This document shows, one piece after another, positions 22,161-33,751 of a DNA stretch of 64,000 nucleotides. Location: the NCBI RefSeq assembly GCF_963678635.1, contig NC_087068.1, positions 31,932,318 to 31,996,317 on the forward strand, read 5' to 3'. Below the pieces are notes generated by a model that was given only the letters and a program-made list of their open reading frames with translations, was not told the DNA's origin and did no database searches. Made by a program: the position numbers and the translations under genes. Each line of letters opens with the position of its first letter. Position 1 is the first letter of the stretch. This DNA is from Symsagittifera roscoffensis. Taxonomy: Eukaryota; Xenacoelomorpha; Acoela; Convolutidae.

Positions 22161-25100
22161 GGTTAGTGAAATTACATATTGTAGGAGTTAAAACAACACA
22201 AACAGCAAAATTCCGAAAAAAAATGGTAGCAGCAAAAAAACGATTCTTGGATGCGGCAACTTAGCCGGAAAAAAAAATCAGCAGACAAATAATAGGCCGA
22301 AAGGTTTTTGAACAGGAAAACTTACCGTTTGAGTAAAACAGGTCGTAGTCAGATTTCAACTCAGGACCTTTGTCGTCCACGGCATACTCGTCGCCTCCAA
22401 GCTAAGTTGGCTGGAGACGCATAGAAGTTTGAATTAATTATGAGCCAAAATGCAAGTGATTCTGTTAAACAAGTTGTTAACCCGAAAAAAATTATAAATT
22501 CTTGTTTGATAACGTTTGCTTATCGAGAGCATGTCAAGGAAAACAATCTTCTCCATTGAAAAAAAGCATTCAAGAGCATTTACCGTACTTTGTCAACTTA
22601 AGTATGGGGGTTAAATCAATTTGGAAGAAAGCATAGCTTCAAAAAAATTCGACCTACGTAAAGACGACAGAAATCGACAGAAGGACAATAGCTTGAAAAA
22701 ACACAAAATGTAGTTTGCTAAAAAAAATAAAACAGGTCCCTGACGGACTCCAACAACAACCCTTTGCGATATCAAGGTTTATCTTTACTCCAGATGCGCC
22801 GGATGATTGATTGAATTTGAACTTAAAAGAACCAAGCGCTAACAAAGCCGAAAATGTCTGAGCAGAAACCTTTCACACCGAAAAAAAATTTAATTCTAAG
22901 TTCCTTTTCCCCTGAGAACACACGCACGCAACCAAAACTTTTTTAGATCCCCAATCGATGCAACAGGATCTCACTAGGTCAAAATAAATCAAACCGAAAC
23001 ATACTAAGCCGATAAAAAAGTCAAAATATGAAAGAAAAAAAGTTTTCACATATCGAGTTAGTAAAGGGCGGAGGAGATGTTTAACGAAACACAGAAAAAA
23101 AAGTAAAGGGCGAGCTAGTAAAGGGCGGAGGAATTGTTTAGCGAAACACAGAAAAAAACTAAGAACGAAATACGAAGTCAAGGTTAGTAAAATTACATAT
23201 TGTAGGAGTTAAAACAACACAAACAGCAAAATTCCGAAAAAAATGGTAGCAGCAAAAAAACGATTCTTGGATGCGGCAACTACGCCGAAAAAAAATCAGC
23301 AGACAAATAATAGGCCGAAAGACTTGAACAGGAAAACTTACCGTTTGAGAAAAAAAGGTCGTAGTCAGATTTCAACTCAGGACCTTGTCGTCCACGGCAT
23401 ACTCGTCGCCTCCAGGCTAAGTTGGCTGGAAACACATAGAAATTTGAATTAATTATGAGCCAAAATGCAAGTGATTCTGTTGAACAAGTTGTTAACCCGA
23501 AAAAAGTATAAACTCTTGTTTGATAACGTTTGCTTATCGAGAGCATGTCAAGGAAAACAATCTTCTCCATTGAAAAAAAAGCATTCAAGAGCATTTACCG
23601 TACTTTGTCAACTTAAGTATGGGGGTTAAATCAATTTGGAAGAAAGCTTAAGCTTCAAAAAAATTCGACCTACGTAAAAACGACAGAAATCGACAGAAGG
23701 ACGATCGCTTGAAAAAGCACAAACTGTAGTTTGCTAAAAAAAAACAGGTCCCTGACGGATTCCAACTACAACCCTTTGCGAAATCAAGGTTTATCTCTAC
23801 TCCAGATGCGCCGGATGATTGATTGAATTTGAACTTAAAAGAACCAAGCGCTAACAAAGCCGAAAATGTCTGAGCAGAAACCTTTCACACCGAAAAAAAT
23901 TTAATTTTAAGTTCCTTTTCCCCTGAGAACACACGCACGCAACCAAAACTTTTTTAGATCCCCAATCGATGCAACAGGATCTCACTAGGTCAAAATAAAT
24001 CAAACCGAAACATACTAAGCCGATAAAAAAGTCAAAATATGAAACAAAAAAAGTTTTCACATATCGAGCTAGTAAAGGGCGGAAGAATTGTTTAGCGAAA
24101 CACAGAAAAAAACTAAGAACGAAATACGAAGTCAAGGTTAGTAAAATTACATATTGTAGGAGTTAAAACAACACAAACAGCAAAATTCCGGAAAAAAAAT
24201 GGTAGCAGCAAAAAAACGATTCTTGGATGCGGCAACTAAGCCGAAAAAAAATCAGCAGACAAATAATAGGCCGAAAGACTTGAACAGGAAAACTTACCGT
24301 TTGAGAAAAACAGGTCGTAGTCAGATTTGAACTCAGGACCTTTGTCGTCCACGGCATACTCGTCCCCTCCAGGCTAAGTTGGCTGGAGACACATAGAATT
24401 TTGAATTAATTATGAGCCAAAATGCAAGTGATTCTGTTAAACAAGTTGTTAACCCGAAAAAAGTATAAATTCTTGTTTGATAACGTTTGCTTATCGAGAG
24501 CATGTCAAGGAAAACAATCTTCTCCGTTGAAAAAAAGCAATCAAGAGCATTTACCGTACTTTGTCAACTTAAGTATGGGGGTTAAATCAATTTGGAAGAA
24601 AGCTTAAGCTTCAAAAAAATTCGACCTACGTAAAAACGACAGAAATCGACAGAAGGACGATCGCTTGAAAAAGCACAAACTGTAGTTTGCTAAAAAAAAA
24701 ACAGGTCCCTGACGGATTCCAACTACAACCCTTTGCGAAATCAAGGTTTATCTCTACTCCAGATGCGCCGGATGATTGATTGAATTTGAACTTAAAAGAA
24801 CCAAGCGCTAACAAAGCCGAAAATGTCTGAGCAGAAACCTTTCACACCGAAAAAAAATTTAATTCTAAGTTCCTTTTCCCCTGAGAACACACGCACGCAA
24901 CCAAAACTTTTTTAGATCCCCAATCGATGCAACAGGATCTCACTAGGTCAAAATAAATCAAACCGAAACATACTAAGCCGATAAAAAAGTCAAAATATGA
25001 AAGAAAAAAAGTTTTCACATATCGAGTTAGTAAAGGGCGGAGGAGATGTTTAACGAAACACAGAAAAAAAAGTAAAGGGCGAGCTAGTAAAGGGCGGAGG

Positions 25101-27130
25101 AATTGTTTAGCGAAACACAGAAAAAAACTAAGAACGAAATACGAAGTCAAGGTTAGTAAAATTACATATTGTAGGAGTTAAAACAACACAAACAGCAAAA
25201 TTCCGAAAAAAATGGTAGCAGCAAAAAAACGATTCTTGGATGCGGCAACTACGCCGAAAAAAAATCAGCAGACAAATAATAGGCCGAAAGACTTGAACAG
25301 GAAAACTTACCGTTTGAGAAAAAAAGGTCGTAGTCAGATTTCAACTCAGGACCTTGTCGTCCACGGCATACTCGTCGCCTCCAGGCTAAGTTGGCTGGAA
25401 ACACATAGAAATTTGAATTAATTATGAGCCAAAATGCAAGTGATTCTGTTGAACAAGTTGTTAACCCGAAAAAAGTATAAACTCTTGTTTGATAACGTTT
25501 GCTTATCGAGAGCATGTCAAGGAAAACAATCTTCTCCATTGAAAAAAAAGCATTCAAGAGCATTTACCGTACTTTGTCAACTTAAGTATGGGGGTTAAAT
25601 CAATTTGGAAGAAAGCTTAAGCTTCAAAAAAATTCGACCTACGTAAAAACGACAGAAATCGACAGAAGGACGATCGCTTGAAAAAGCACAAACTGTAGTT
25701 TGCTAAAAAAAAACAGGTCCCTGACGGATTCCAACTACAACCCTTTGCGAAATCAAGGTTTATCTCTACTCCAGATGCGCCGGATGATTGATTGAATTTG
25801 AACTTAAAAGAACCAAGCGCTAACAAAGCCGAAAATGTCTGAGCAGAAACCTTTCACACCGAAAAAAATTTAATTTTAAGTTCCTTTTCCCCTGAGAACA
25901 CACGCACGCAACCAAAACTTTTTTAGATCCCCAATCGATGCAACAGGATCTCACTAGGTCAAAATAAATCAAACCGAAACATACTAAGCCGATAAAAAAG
26001 TCAAAATATGAAACAAAAAAAGTTTTCACATATCGAGCTAGTAAAGGGCGGAAGAATTGTTTAGCGAAACACAGAAAAAAACTAAGAACGAAATACGAAG
26101 TCAAGGTTAGTAAAATTACATATTGTAGGAGTTAAAACAACACAAACAGCAAAATTCCGGAAAAAAAATGGTAGCAGCAAAAAAACGATTCTTGGATGCG
26201 GCAACTAAGCCGAAAAAAAATCAGCAGACAAATAATAGGCCGAAAGACTTGAACAGGAAAACTTACCGTTTGAGAAAAACAGGTCGTAGTCAGATTTGAA
26301 CTCAGGACCTTTGTCGTCCACGGCATACTCGTCCCCTCCAGGCTAAGTTGGCTGGAGACACATAGAATTTTGAATTAATTATGAGCCAAAATGCAAGTGA
26401 TTCTGTTAAACAAGTTGTTAACCCGAAAAAAGTATAAATTCTTGTTTGATAACGTTTGCTTATCGAGAGCATGTCAAGGAAAACAATCTTCTCCGTTGAA
26501 AAAAAGCAATCAAGAGCATTTACCGTACTTTGTCAACTTAAGTATGGGGGTTAAATCAATTTGGAAGAAAGCTTAAGCTTCAAAAAAATTCGACCTACGT
26601 AAAGACGACAGAAATCGACAGAAGGACGATAGCTTGAAAAAGCACAAACTGTAGTTTGCTAAAAAAAAACAGGTCCCTGACGGATTCCAACTACAACCCT
26701 TTGCGAAATCAAGGTTTATCTCTACTCCAGATGCGCCGGATGATTGATTGAATTTGAACTTAAAAGAAACAAGCGCTAAGAAAGCCGAAAATGCCTGAGC
26801 AGAAACCTTTCACACCGAAAAAAAAGCTCCTTTTCCCCTGAGAACACACGCACGCTACCAAAACTTTTTAAGATCCCCAATCGATGCAATAGGATCTCAC
26901 TAGGTCAAAATAAATCAAACCGAAACATACTAAGCCGATAAAAAAGTCAAAATATGAAAGAAAAAAAGTTTTCACATATCGAGCTAGTAAAAATAAAACC
27001 AATGTAGGAAACCAATTTCGATTCGGCCGCAATTTTAAAACGCTAAAACACTTAAAGCAATTATAGTGAAAATTGTTTGCAGCAAAAAAACTACTCTTAG
27101 ATGCGGCAACTAAGCCAAAAAAAACATAAG
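22161..27130 (-). repeat. Tandem SINE-derived array, about 1-kb units, five copies (copy A)
   Basis: The anchor GGTTAGTAAAATTACATATT occurs at 22161 (variant), 23182, 24136, 25151 and 26105; spacings of 1021, 954, 1015 and 954 show a 1969-bp dimer. Each unit, read on the minus strand, has a tRNA-like head with an A-box-like TTAGCCTGGAGG and a B-box-like AGTTCAAATCT about 35 nt on (for example 24311-24393). A second tRNA-like stretch (CATCTGGAGTAGAG ... GTTGGAATCCG) and a shared domain TTGTTAACCCGAAAAAAGT follow. Small open frames recur in every unit but are by-products of the repeat. Confidence 0.88.
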
Positions 27131-27190
27131 CAGACAAATTATAGGCCGAAGCTTATTTAACCAGAATATTTACCGTTTGAAAATGAAAAA

Positions 27191-27380
27191 CAGGTTCTGG
27201 TCAGATTCGAACCCTGGACCATTGCTGTCCCAGACGTATTCCTTACCTCCAGGCTAAGTGTGCAGGTGACACATAAAAATGTCAAACCAATACTAACCAA
27301 GGTACTACCAAGAGTCCGGATGAGTCCTGTGAACAAAGTTTTTACGGGAAAAAGGCTAGTACCCGTTTGCAATACCCTTG
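27191..27380 (-). repeat. SINE with well-preserved tRNA-like head (copy A)
   Basis: On the minus strand, CTTAGCCTGGAGG (A box) and GGGTTCGAATCT (B box) are spaced as in a tRNA and followed by GGTC/GACC complementarity and CAGAACCTGTTTTT. The copy at 46609-46800 is identical by eye. Plus-strand 27336-27380 has a variant of the common SINE 3' domain (TTTTTACGGGAAAAAGGCTA). It is not a functional tRNA because the acceptor stem does not form. Confidence 0.7.
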
Positions 27381-27609
27381 CTTATTGCAAAGCTAAAGGA
27401 ATCAGAAATCAAAGCGCAAAAAAGTGATTTTGAGCATGAATGAAGTTTAAGACTTTTTCTGTAAGGAAAAAAGAAAAAATTATCGCGACCGATATAACTA
27501 TGATCATCGACTCTTAAAAAAAACTGACATGATTTCGAATTCGGAAATTTAATCCTTCGCGACATAACCCCTCTGTTTACCACCACATCACTGCACCCAC
27601 ATATTCATG

Positions 27610-28690
27610 AAAGTTTTGCGTCCCTGGATGAGCATGAAAGATGGGTGCCACTGTTTTCACTATATTTTTTGCACATGCGGTTTCGATCGTTTTGAACCTG
27701 AAAATTTGGTTTCACCAATTCCTTATCCCTTTGATTTTATTTTTCGCTGCGAATTCCGAGAATAAGGGCTCAAACCAAGGCTGCGGAGTCTATGCTCAAA
27801 ATTGGGACCAAAAGTGAGGATTCCGCGACCAAATTTTTTACAATGCGGAAGCAAGTCCACGGAATCCGAAAAAGACGGATACGGATTCCGTGGATTTCGC
27901 TTATGACTAGAATTGTTCACTGGTACTGGAAATTTGATCCTTCGCAATATAATCCCTCTCTTTACCACCACACCACTGCACCCACATATTCATGAAAAAT
28001 AACTTCATTAATAAAGCTAGCAATCAAATAATTCAAGTGATTCTGTTACACTAGTTGTTAACCCGAAAAAAGTCTATATTCTAGTTTGATAATGCTTGCT
28101 AGTCGCAAGCGTAATAAACAATTATTTAGACTCTCCGCTTCCTGACATTTTTCTTTTCTAGTGTAAGTATGGCACTTGGGTCCCTGGAAGAGCATGAAAG
28201 ATGGGTGCCACAGTTTTCACTATTTTTTTTGCATATGCGGTTTCGATCGTTTTGAACCTGAAAATTTGGTTTCACCAATTCCTTATCCTTTTGATTTTAT
28301 TTTCGCTGCGAATTCCGAAAATAAGGGCTCAAACCAAGGTTGTGGAGTCCATGCTCAAAATTGGGACCAAAAGTGAGGCTTCCGCGACCAAATATTTTAC
28401 AATGCGGAAGCAAGTTCACGGAATCCGAAACAGACGGACACGGATTCTGTGGATCTCGTTTATGACTAGAATTGTTCACTGGTACTGGAAATTTGATCCT
28501 TCGCGACATAACCCCTCTCTTTACCACCGCACCACTGGACCCACATATACATGAAATTTAACTTCAATTAAAGAGCGAGCAATCAAAAAATTCAAGTGAT
28601 TCTGTTAAACTAGTTGTAAACCCGGAAAAAAGTCTATATTTTAGTTTGATAACGCTTGCTAGTCGCAAGCGTAATAAACAATTATTTTTT
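27610..28690. repeat. Tandem pair of ~575-bp units (copy A)
   Basis: Two units share GAGCATGAAAGATGGGTGCC, CGGTTTCGATCGTTTTGAAC, AAATTGGGACCAAAAGTGAG and CCACCACACCACTG words at a 574-bp spacing. Each has an inverted repeat around a CGGAATCCG/CGGATTCCG core. Each is followed by the SINE domain TTGTTAACCCGAAAAAAGTC with the hairpin GCTTGC-TAGTC-GCAAGC. The left unit lacks about 174 bp at 27608 compared with copy B. Confidence 0.8.
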
Positions 28691-28799
28691 ACTTAAACTT
28701 TGAAAAACATAAAATTCTTTGAAACATTTCAAAATGACATTAAAAAACGGAAACTAAAAGCAAAGGAAACTAAAAGCAAAGGAGCAGTCGCATTGAAAC

Positions 28800-29828
28800 A
28801 TTTGTAACTTCTGAGTTTTCTCACAGTACCCGACTTCAGAGTTGGGAATTTCAAATTTTGAGAAATTTCAGACTTAAATTTTCCAAAAAAAAATATTTTA
28901 AAAAATCATATAAAACGTCATATCTCAAAAAGACAAAAATTGGAGCCATCATATTTGGAAGCAAGATTCGCAACCTCTGAGAATACTCTGACAGCCCCCA
29001 ACTACAGGGTTAGGAATTTCAAATTTTTTAATTTACATTTAATTTAATTTTTCTGTAAAAATTTTGACAAAAAATAAAAAAACCACATTTGTAGGCAAAG
29101 TTTGCAACCCCTGAGAGCACGTCGATACTCCACAACTACTGGGTTAGGAGTTTTAAAAATTGAAGAAAAAAAATTGTTTTTTTAAATTTTTTAAAAAAAT
29201 CACAAAAAACGTCATATCTCGAAAACTACAAGGATTTGAGCAGTCATATTTGGAGGCAAATTTCGAAACTCCTGGGAGTAATCTGACAAAGCCTCACTAA
29301 AGAGATAGAATCCTCAAATTTTGTGAAATTTTCTATATCTAAGTTTTTTGAAAAACTTTGAAAAAATCCTAAAAAACGCGTCAAATCGCAAAAACTATAA
29401 GGATTTGAGTAGTGAGATTTGGAGGCAAGATTCGCAATACCTGAGAGTACTCTGGCAGCACCCAACTACAGGGTTGAGAATATCAAATTTTGCTAAATTC
29501 AAAACTGATGAAATAATCTTGGACATCTAAAAAATCGAAAAAAAAATCTTAACCATTGCAATGTACGATATAGCTTAAACGTGCAAAAATAGAACAGTAG
29601 TACTATTTTGAACTGAATCGTCGAAACCAAATTCAAAGTCGAAAAATTAGGAGACGGGTAGAGAGGAACAAACAATTGAATAAAAAAACAGGTATACAGT
29701 CAGACAGACTTAATTTGGCCTCAAAAAATACTAAAAAATTAATGACCTTGCGGAAAACTAATGCAAAAATATTACGCTTAAACATGGGAGATAGCTGTCA
29801 CATGCATTTAAATATTGTATAGATAGAT

Positions 29829-29905
<77 letters not shown>

Positions 29906-29930
29906 GATATAGATAGATAAATAGTTTTAA
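28800..29930. repeat. Diverged ~140-bp tandem repeats ending in (GATA)n (copy A)
   Basis: About four diverged units contain ACGTCATATCTC, GGAGGCAAGATTCGCAA and CAACTACAGGGTTAGGA words. The last unit leads into the ATTGCAATGTACGATAT...GCATTTAAATATTG module and a GATA run at 29821-29912. This matches the element at 1-600, so one family is represented at both ends of the window. Confidence 0.8.
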
Positions 29931-30264
29931 CCTTAAGGTTAACATTGTTTGGAGTTTATTCTTTCAACTTTCCTTAGGTTTCCTCCCTCAAATACTTTCA
30001 ACCAAATCTATTTCAAATAGGGTTGTGCGCGTTAAAATAAAACATTCCAAACAACCGGTTAATTCTCATAACTAACGTAGTTTTAAAATAGTCTTCGATT
30101 ATACAAATTTTTGGTTGTCGGTTTAACTTCTTACGTCTAAATTTTTAAATTTTAAACGTGCAGTTTGAGCTTATGCAGAACCTTATTAAAGTCACATAAT
30201 GATAATTAGAATGAACTCAGACGAAACCTCACTGCTCATAAGACATAATCTAGACCCGACGTAC

Positions 30265-30283
30265 CTGTTTTCCGTTTGAGGTC
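30265..30283 (-). pseudogene. Severed end of CRBN exon copy A with splice donor
   Basis: The last 19 nt of the exon, separated from the rest by the LINE. The donor reads AACAG|GTACGTC on the minus strand and is identical to copy B. Confidence 0.8.
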
Positions 30284-30285
30284 TT

Positions 30286-30831
30286 GATGTTATTGAAAAG
30301 AAACTTGATGTTGTTGTTGAGAAGCTTGAAAAGACCGATCCCCAATTACCCCGAATCAAAGTTTCATCTGTTTCGTCACCGGAGCTACTTGAGAAGTTGG
30401 ACGAGATCAGGATTCAAGGCATACCTGAAAGCTCTGCCAATTCTGCTAACAAGCGCTTTGAGGATGATGGGAAATCAGTGACTGATATACTTGAATATCT
30501 CGAGGCAAATTCTTCTACGGGGATTCAGGAGGTCTTCCGCGTGGGAAAACCCAATACGGATCCAAATAAGCCGAGACCTGTTATAATCAAATTCAATTCT
30601 GTTTGGTCTACAAGGAAGATTCTAAGCAAGAGTTACAATCTGAAAGAGTATTGTGATGCTGTCTATATTTCCAAGTCCCTAACCAAAGCTGGCCAGGAAC
30701 TTGAAAGGCAGCTCCTGAAACGACGTCGTGAACTAATCGAAGGCGGCTATGATCGCAAGCAGATCAAAATTCGTGACCTGAAGCTTTATCTTGATGACGA
30801 GTTGCAACAACTTGAGCCAAAGCAAAATTGA
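30286..30831 (+). CDS. LINE ORF1, C-terminal part (5' truncated)
   Basis: The frame is open from the first complete codon of the insertion with no initiator, so the N-terminus (in relatives often a PHD finger) is missing. It begins with a heptad-like stretch (DVIEKKLDVVVEKLEK), probably the end of a coiled coil. An RRM-like region follows (RIQGIPES ... VFRVGK ... RPVIIKFNSVWSTRKIL) with a basic C-terminal helix (LERQLLKRRRELIEGG). These are the features of LINE ORF1 RNA-binding chaperones. The frame ends in TGA at 30829-30831, directly followed in frame by ORF2 (TGA CTA GAG). About 181 codons are present. Confidence 0.8.
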   Translation, partial: DVIEKKLDVVVEKLEKTDPQLPRIKVSSVSSPELLEKLDEIRIQGIPESSANSANKRFEDDGKSVTDILEYLEANSSTGIQEVFRVGKPNTDPNKPRPVIIKFNSVWSTRKILSKSYNLKEYCDAVYISKSLTKAGQELERQLLKRRRELIEGGYDRKQIKIRDLKLYLDDELQQLEPKQN

Positions 30832-33663
30832 CTAGAGAAAAAGTTATCGATTGTCTTTTTCAATTGCCAAAGTATGCTCTCTTTGGAAAGAAGATTGAAG
30901 TTTGTTAATATGTTATACAAATGGAATTGTGATATTATTTGCTTGACTGAAACCTGGTTGACCAGCACGGTTGAATCATCGTTTGTTTTCCCGTATGCTG
31001 ATTACACTGTTCTTGCTCGCTCTGATCGTAAAAATGGTGAACACGGAGGTAGCCTTATTGCTATAAAGGGCTCAATTCCTTCTACGTTCCATATTCAACC
31101 GGTTGTTTGCGAATCCCCTGTTGGCTGTGCAGTTTTATTGGTTTCAGCTTCGCTCCTTATTTGCATTGCTGTCATCTATAATCCTCCCGCTTCTTCGCAT
31201 TTCAGATTATCCGTTATAAGCATTAGTGAGTTTTTGGAAACTGCACATATTGCATTCAAATCTGAATGTGCTAAGCGCGGATCTCTGCACGACAGCTACT
31301 TCCTTGTCTCGGGTGATATGAATCTTCCCAATATTGACTGGTACTCTTGCTACAGCTCCTCGAGCTATGACGCAAACTTGCTTTCTTTGTTTCATGATTA
31401 TGATCTAGAGCAGCACATCTTTGAACCAACACATTGCAGTGGGAGCATTCTCGATATCCTATTGCTTAACCGTGCTAATCCTGGTGATATTGAAGTTTTG
31501 GAGTCCGATTTCTCTGATCACAAGCCTGTCAGCATTACGTTTCCTACTAAATCAGACGATGAAATTCGACCAGTAGCCTACTCCAAATCCTCCTTTGACT
31601 ATACTACGTTCTCCGTGATGCTTAATTCTGGTTATAATGCTCTGCAGTATGCCCATTTGTATGATGACTTCAGCGTGGTGATTTTCTCAATTCTAAATGA
31701 GAGTGTGCGTGTTTCTTCCTACCGTAAAAGACTCAAACGTCAAAATCTGCCGTTTTATTATTCTTCACATACGGTCCACCTTTTAAATAAACTTGGCACC
31801 CAGAAAAAGCGCAATCCCATGCACGATCATAGCACTCTTGTAGACAGTCTAAATGTGTCAATGGAACTTGACAAGGTCTGCTTCCTGCAATCCTATGAGA
31901 CTATGGACGTCAATTCTTGCTTCAAGATTTTGAAAAGCTTGAGCAATTCTTCTCCCTACCCAGGCACAATGCATTTTGCAAAAAGATCTGCTTCCACTAC
32001 TATTGAGAAGGCCAATCTTTTTAATGACTTTTTTGCGTCTGTCTTCAAGACCTCCGGGGAGATTCAGATTACCAGCCTTAGTACTTCTTCTACCATTGAG
32101 TTGTGCAAGGTGTCTGTTAGTCATGAAAAAGTCTTACATTTTCTTCAGTCGGCAAATGACTCTGCTTCTGTCTGCTGTGACGATGTCCCGCCGGCTTTCC
32201 TAAAACATTGTGCATTTCAACTGAGTCCTCTAGTGGCTGCTCTCTATGAAGACATTTTAAAGCGAAAAAAGTGGCCCGATGTTTGGAAAACTGCGTACAT
32301 AACTCCTCTTTACAAGAAGGATAGCCACAGTGATGTGTCCAATTATCGTCCCATCAGCCTGCTACCGAAACTTTCCCTCGGTCTGGAGCGTATCTTATTT
32401 GATTACATTTACACTAGCATTAGGCCGAAAATTACGAAATACCAATCCGGCTTTATGTCAAGGCGTTCAACTGTCACGCAACTGTTAAACTTCTGTGATG
32501 AGCTTTATAGGAATCACGAACTTGGTATTTCGTCTTTTGTTTTTTATGCGGATATCAAAAAGGCGTTTGACTCGGTTCCTCACCATAAATTGCTCAAAAA
32601 ACTTGCGGATTTCGGTTTGGATGTTAGCTTTCTCCAATTACTTAAAAGTTATCTTTCTGGACGCTTTCAACGTGTGCGAATCAATGGTGTGCTCTCTGAT
32701 TTTGTGAGCATTATGAGTGGTGTCCCGCAAGGTAGTATTCTGGGGCCGTTATTGTTCTTGTTATTTGTGAACGATCTTCCTGATTATCTCTTATCCAAGC
32801 CATCCCTCTTTGCTGATGATCTGAAATGCTGCAGTACCTCTGTTCCCGTACTTCAACGCGATCTAGATGCTGTTATCAATTGGTGTGGCGAAAATTCTCT
32901 CGATTTACATCCTGACAAATGTAAAGTCCTGAAGTTTTTTAACCACAGCTCTGAAAACCCAGATCTCTATATTGGTGATCACAAAATCGATGAATCTTTA
33001 GACGTCAAAGATCTTGGGATCATTTTCAGTTCTGATTTATCGTGGTCGCACCATGTTTCTGAAAAGTTATTCAAGTGCAACAAAGTGTACTTTATGTTAA
33101 AGCGAAATGTTCCGAGCAGTACTCCGAGACAAACGAAGGTTCGGCTCTACAAAGCATGTATTCTATCTGTGCTTACTTATGGTTCTTCTATCTGGATACC
33201 TAACAAGACCGACTTATCCAAGCTCGAAGCTTTCAACAGAAGATGCGTGAGATGGATCGGTCTGTCAGGTGATTATAAAACGTCACTGATAAAGTTAGGA
33301 ATCTATCCTCTGCCATATCATATTGAAATCTCAAATCTTCTGTTTTTCCATAAACTGTTTCAGGACAAGTACGATTTAAACCCCTTCGATTTTGTTGATA
33401 TAAATGACCCATCTGTATCATTACGGAGTGTTGATATATACTCTTTCAAATTAAAGAAGCGAAAATACGAGAAGACAAAGTCCTTTTATTTTGACCGTAT
33501 TCCTAGACTATTGAATTTCATGAAGCTTGATGTCCGTCTATCATTCCCCCGGTACAAGCGTGAAGTTATGAAGTTCTATGATACGAAGCTACGTCAAACA
33601 TTCGAAGAAAACATTCCGTGTACTTGGTATGGAAAGTGCTGCTGTACCTTCTGCCGGTCATAG
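30832..33663 (+). CDS. LINE ORF2: apurinic-like endonuclease and reverse transcriptase
   Basis: The frame is continuous with ORF1 after its UGA. The first AUG (30874) lies inside the endonuclease core; the residues IVFFNCQS needed for the first strand precede it, so I annotate from the codon after the stop. Endonuclease motifs: FNCQS, TETWL, GGSLIAIK, SGDMNLPNIDW, LDILLLN and SDHKPV. RT motifs: YRPISLLPKLS, QSGFMSRRSTV, YADIKKAFDSVPH (first catalytic Asp), GVPQGSILGPLLFLLFVNDL and FADD (catalytic pair). After the RT thumb comes a C-terminal tail ending WYGKCCCTFC. All catalytic motifs are intact and there are no internal stops over 943 codons. The protein nicks target DNA and primes reverse transcription (family knowledge). 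Confidence 0.92.
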   Translation, partial: LEKKLSIVFFNCQSMLSLERRLKFVNMLYKWNCDIICLTETWLTSTVESSFVFPYADYTVLARSDRKNGEHGGSLIAIKGSIPSTFHIQPVVCESPVGCAVLLVSASLLICIAVIYNPPASSHFRLSVISISEFLETAHIAFKSECAKRGSLHDSYFLVSGDMNLPNIDWYSCYSSSSYDANLLSLFHDYDLEQHIFEPTHCSGSILDILLLNRANPGDIEVLESDFSDHKPVSITFPTKSDDEIRPVAYSKSSFDYTTFSVMLNSGYNALQYAHLYDDFSVVIFSILNESVRVSSYRKRLKRQNLPFYYSSHTVHLLNKLGTQKKRNPMHDHSTLVDSLNVSMELDKVCFLQSYETMDVNSCFKILKSLSNSSPYPGTMHFAKRSASTTIEKANLFNDFFASVFKTSGEIQITSLSTSSTIELCKVSVSHEKVLHFLQSANDSASVCCDDVPPAFLKHCAFQLSPLVAALYEDILKRKKWPDVWKTAYITPLYKKDSHSDVSNYRPISLLPKLSLGLERILFDYIYTSIRPKITKYQSGFMSRRSTVTQLLNFCDELYRNHELGISSFVFYADIKKAFDSVPHHKLLKKLADFGLDVSFLQLLKSYLSGRFQRVRINGVLSDFVSIMSGVPQGSILGPLLFLLFVNDLPDYLLSKPSLFADDLKCCSTSVPVLQRDLDAVINWCGENSLDLHPDKCKVLKFFNHSSENPDLYIGDHKIDESLDVKDLGIIFSSDLSWSHHVSEKLFKCNKVYFMLKRNVPSSTPRQTKVRLYKACILSVLTYGSSIWIPNKTDLSKLEAFNRRCVRWIGLSGDYKTSLIKLGIYPLPYHIEISNLLFFHKLFQDKYDLNPFDFVDINDPSVSLRSVDIYSFKLKKRKYEKTKSFYFDRIPRLLNFMKLDVRLSFPRYKREVMKFYDTKLRQTFEENIPCTWYGKCCCTFCRS

Positions 33664-33751
33664 TTTATTTTATATATTTATATTTTTGTTTTTTTTTTTG
33701 TTTTATGTTTGCATTTCATTATTTGTGATTGTAAACTCCCCACGGGGTAAA

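Noticed and set aside
22873-26104. Repeated ~100-codon minus-strand frames starting TSYFVLSFFLCF in each array unit
   Set aside because: Hydrophobic frames arise from A/T-rich satellite sequence; they shift and break between units, so they are not a membrane-protein family.
27191-27273. Possible functional tRNA gene with A and B boxes on the minus strand
   Set aside because: No acceptor stem and no normal anticodon arm; it fits a tRNA-derived SINE head.
31207-33421. Minus-strand frames inside LINE ORF2
   Set aside because: Antisense shadows of the intact ORF2.
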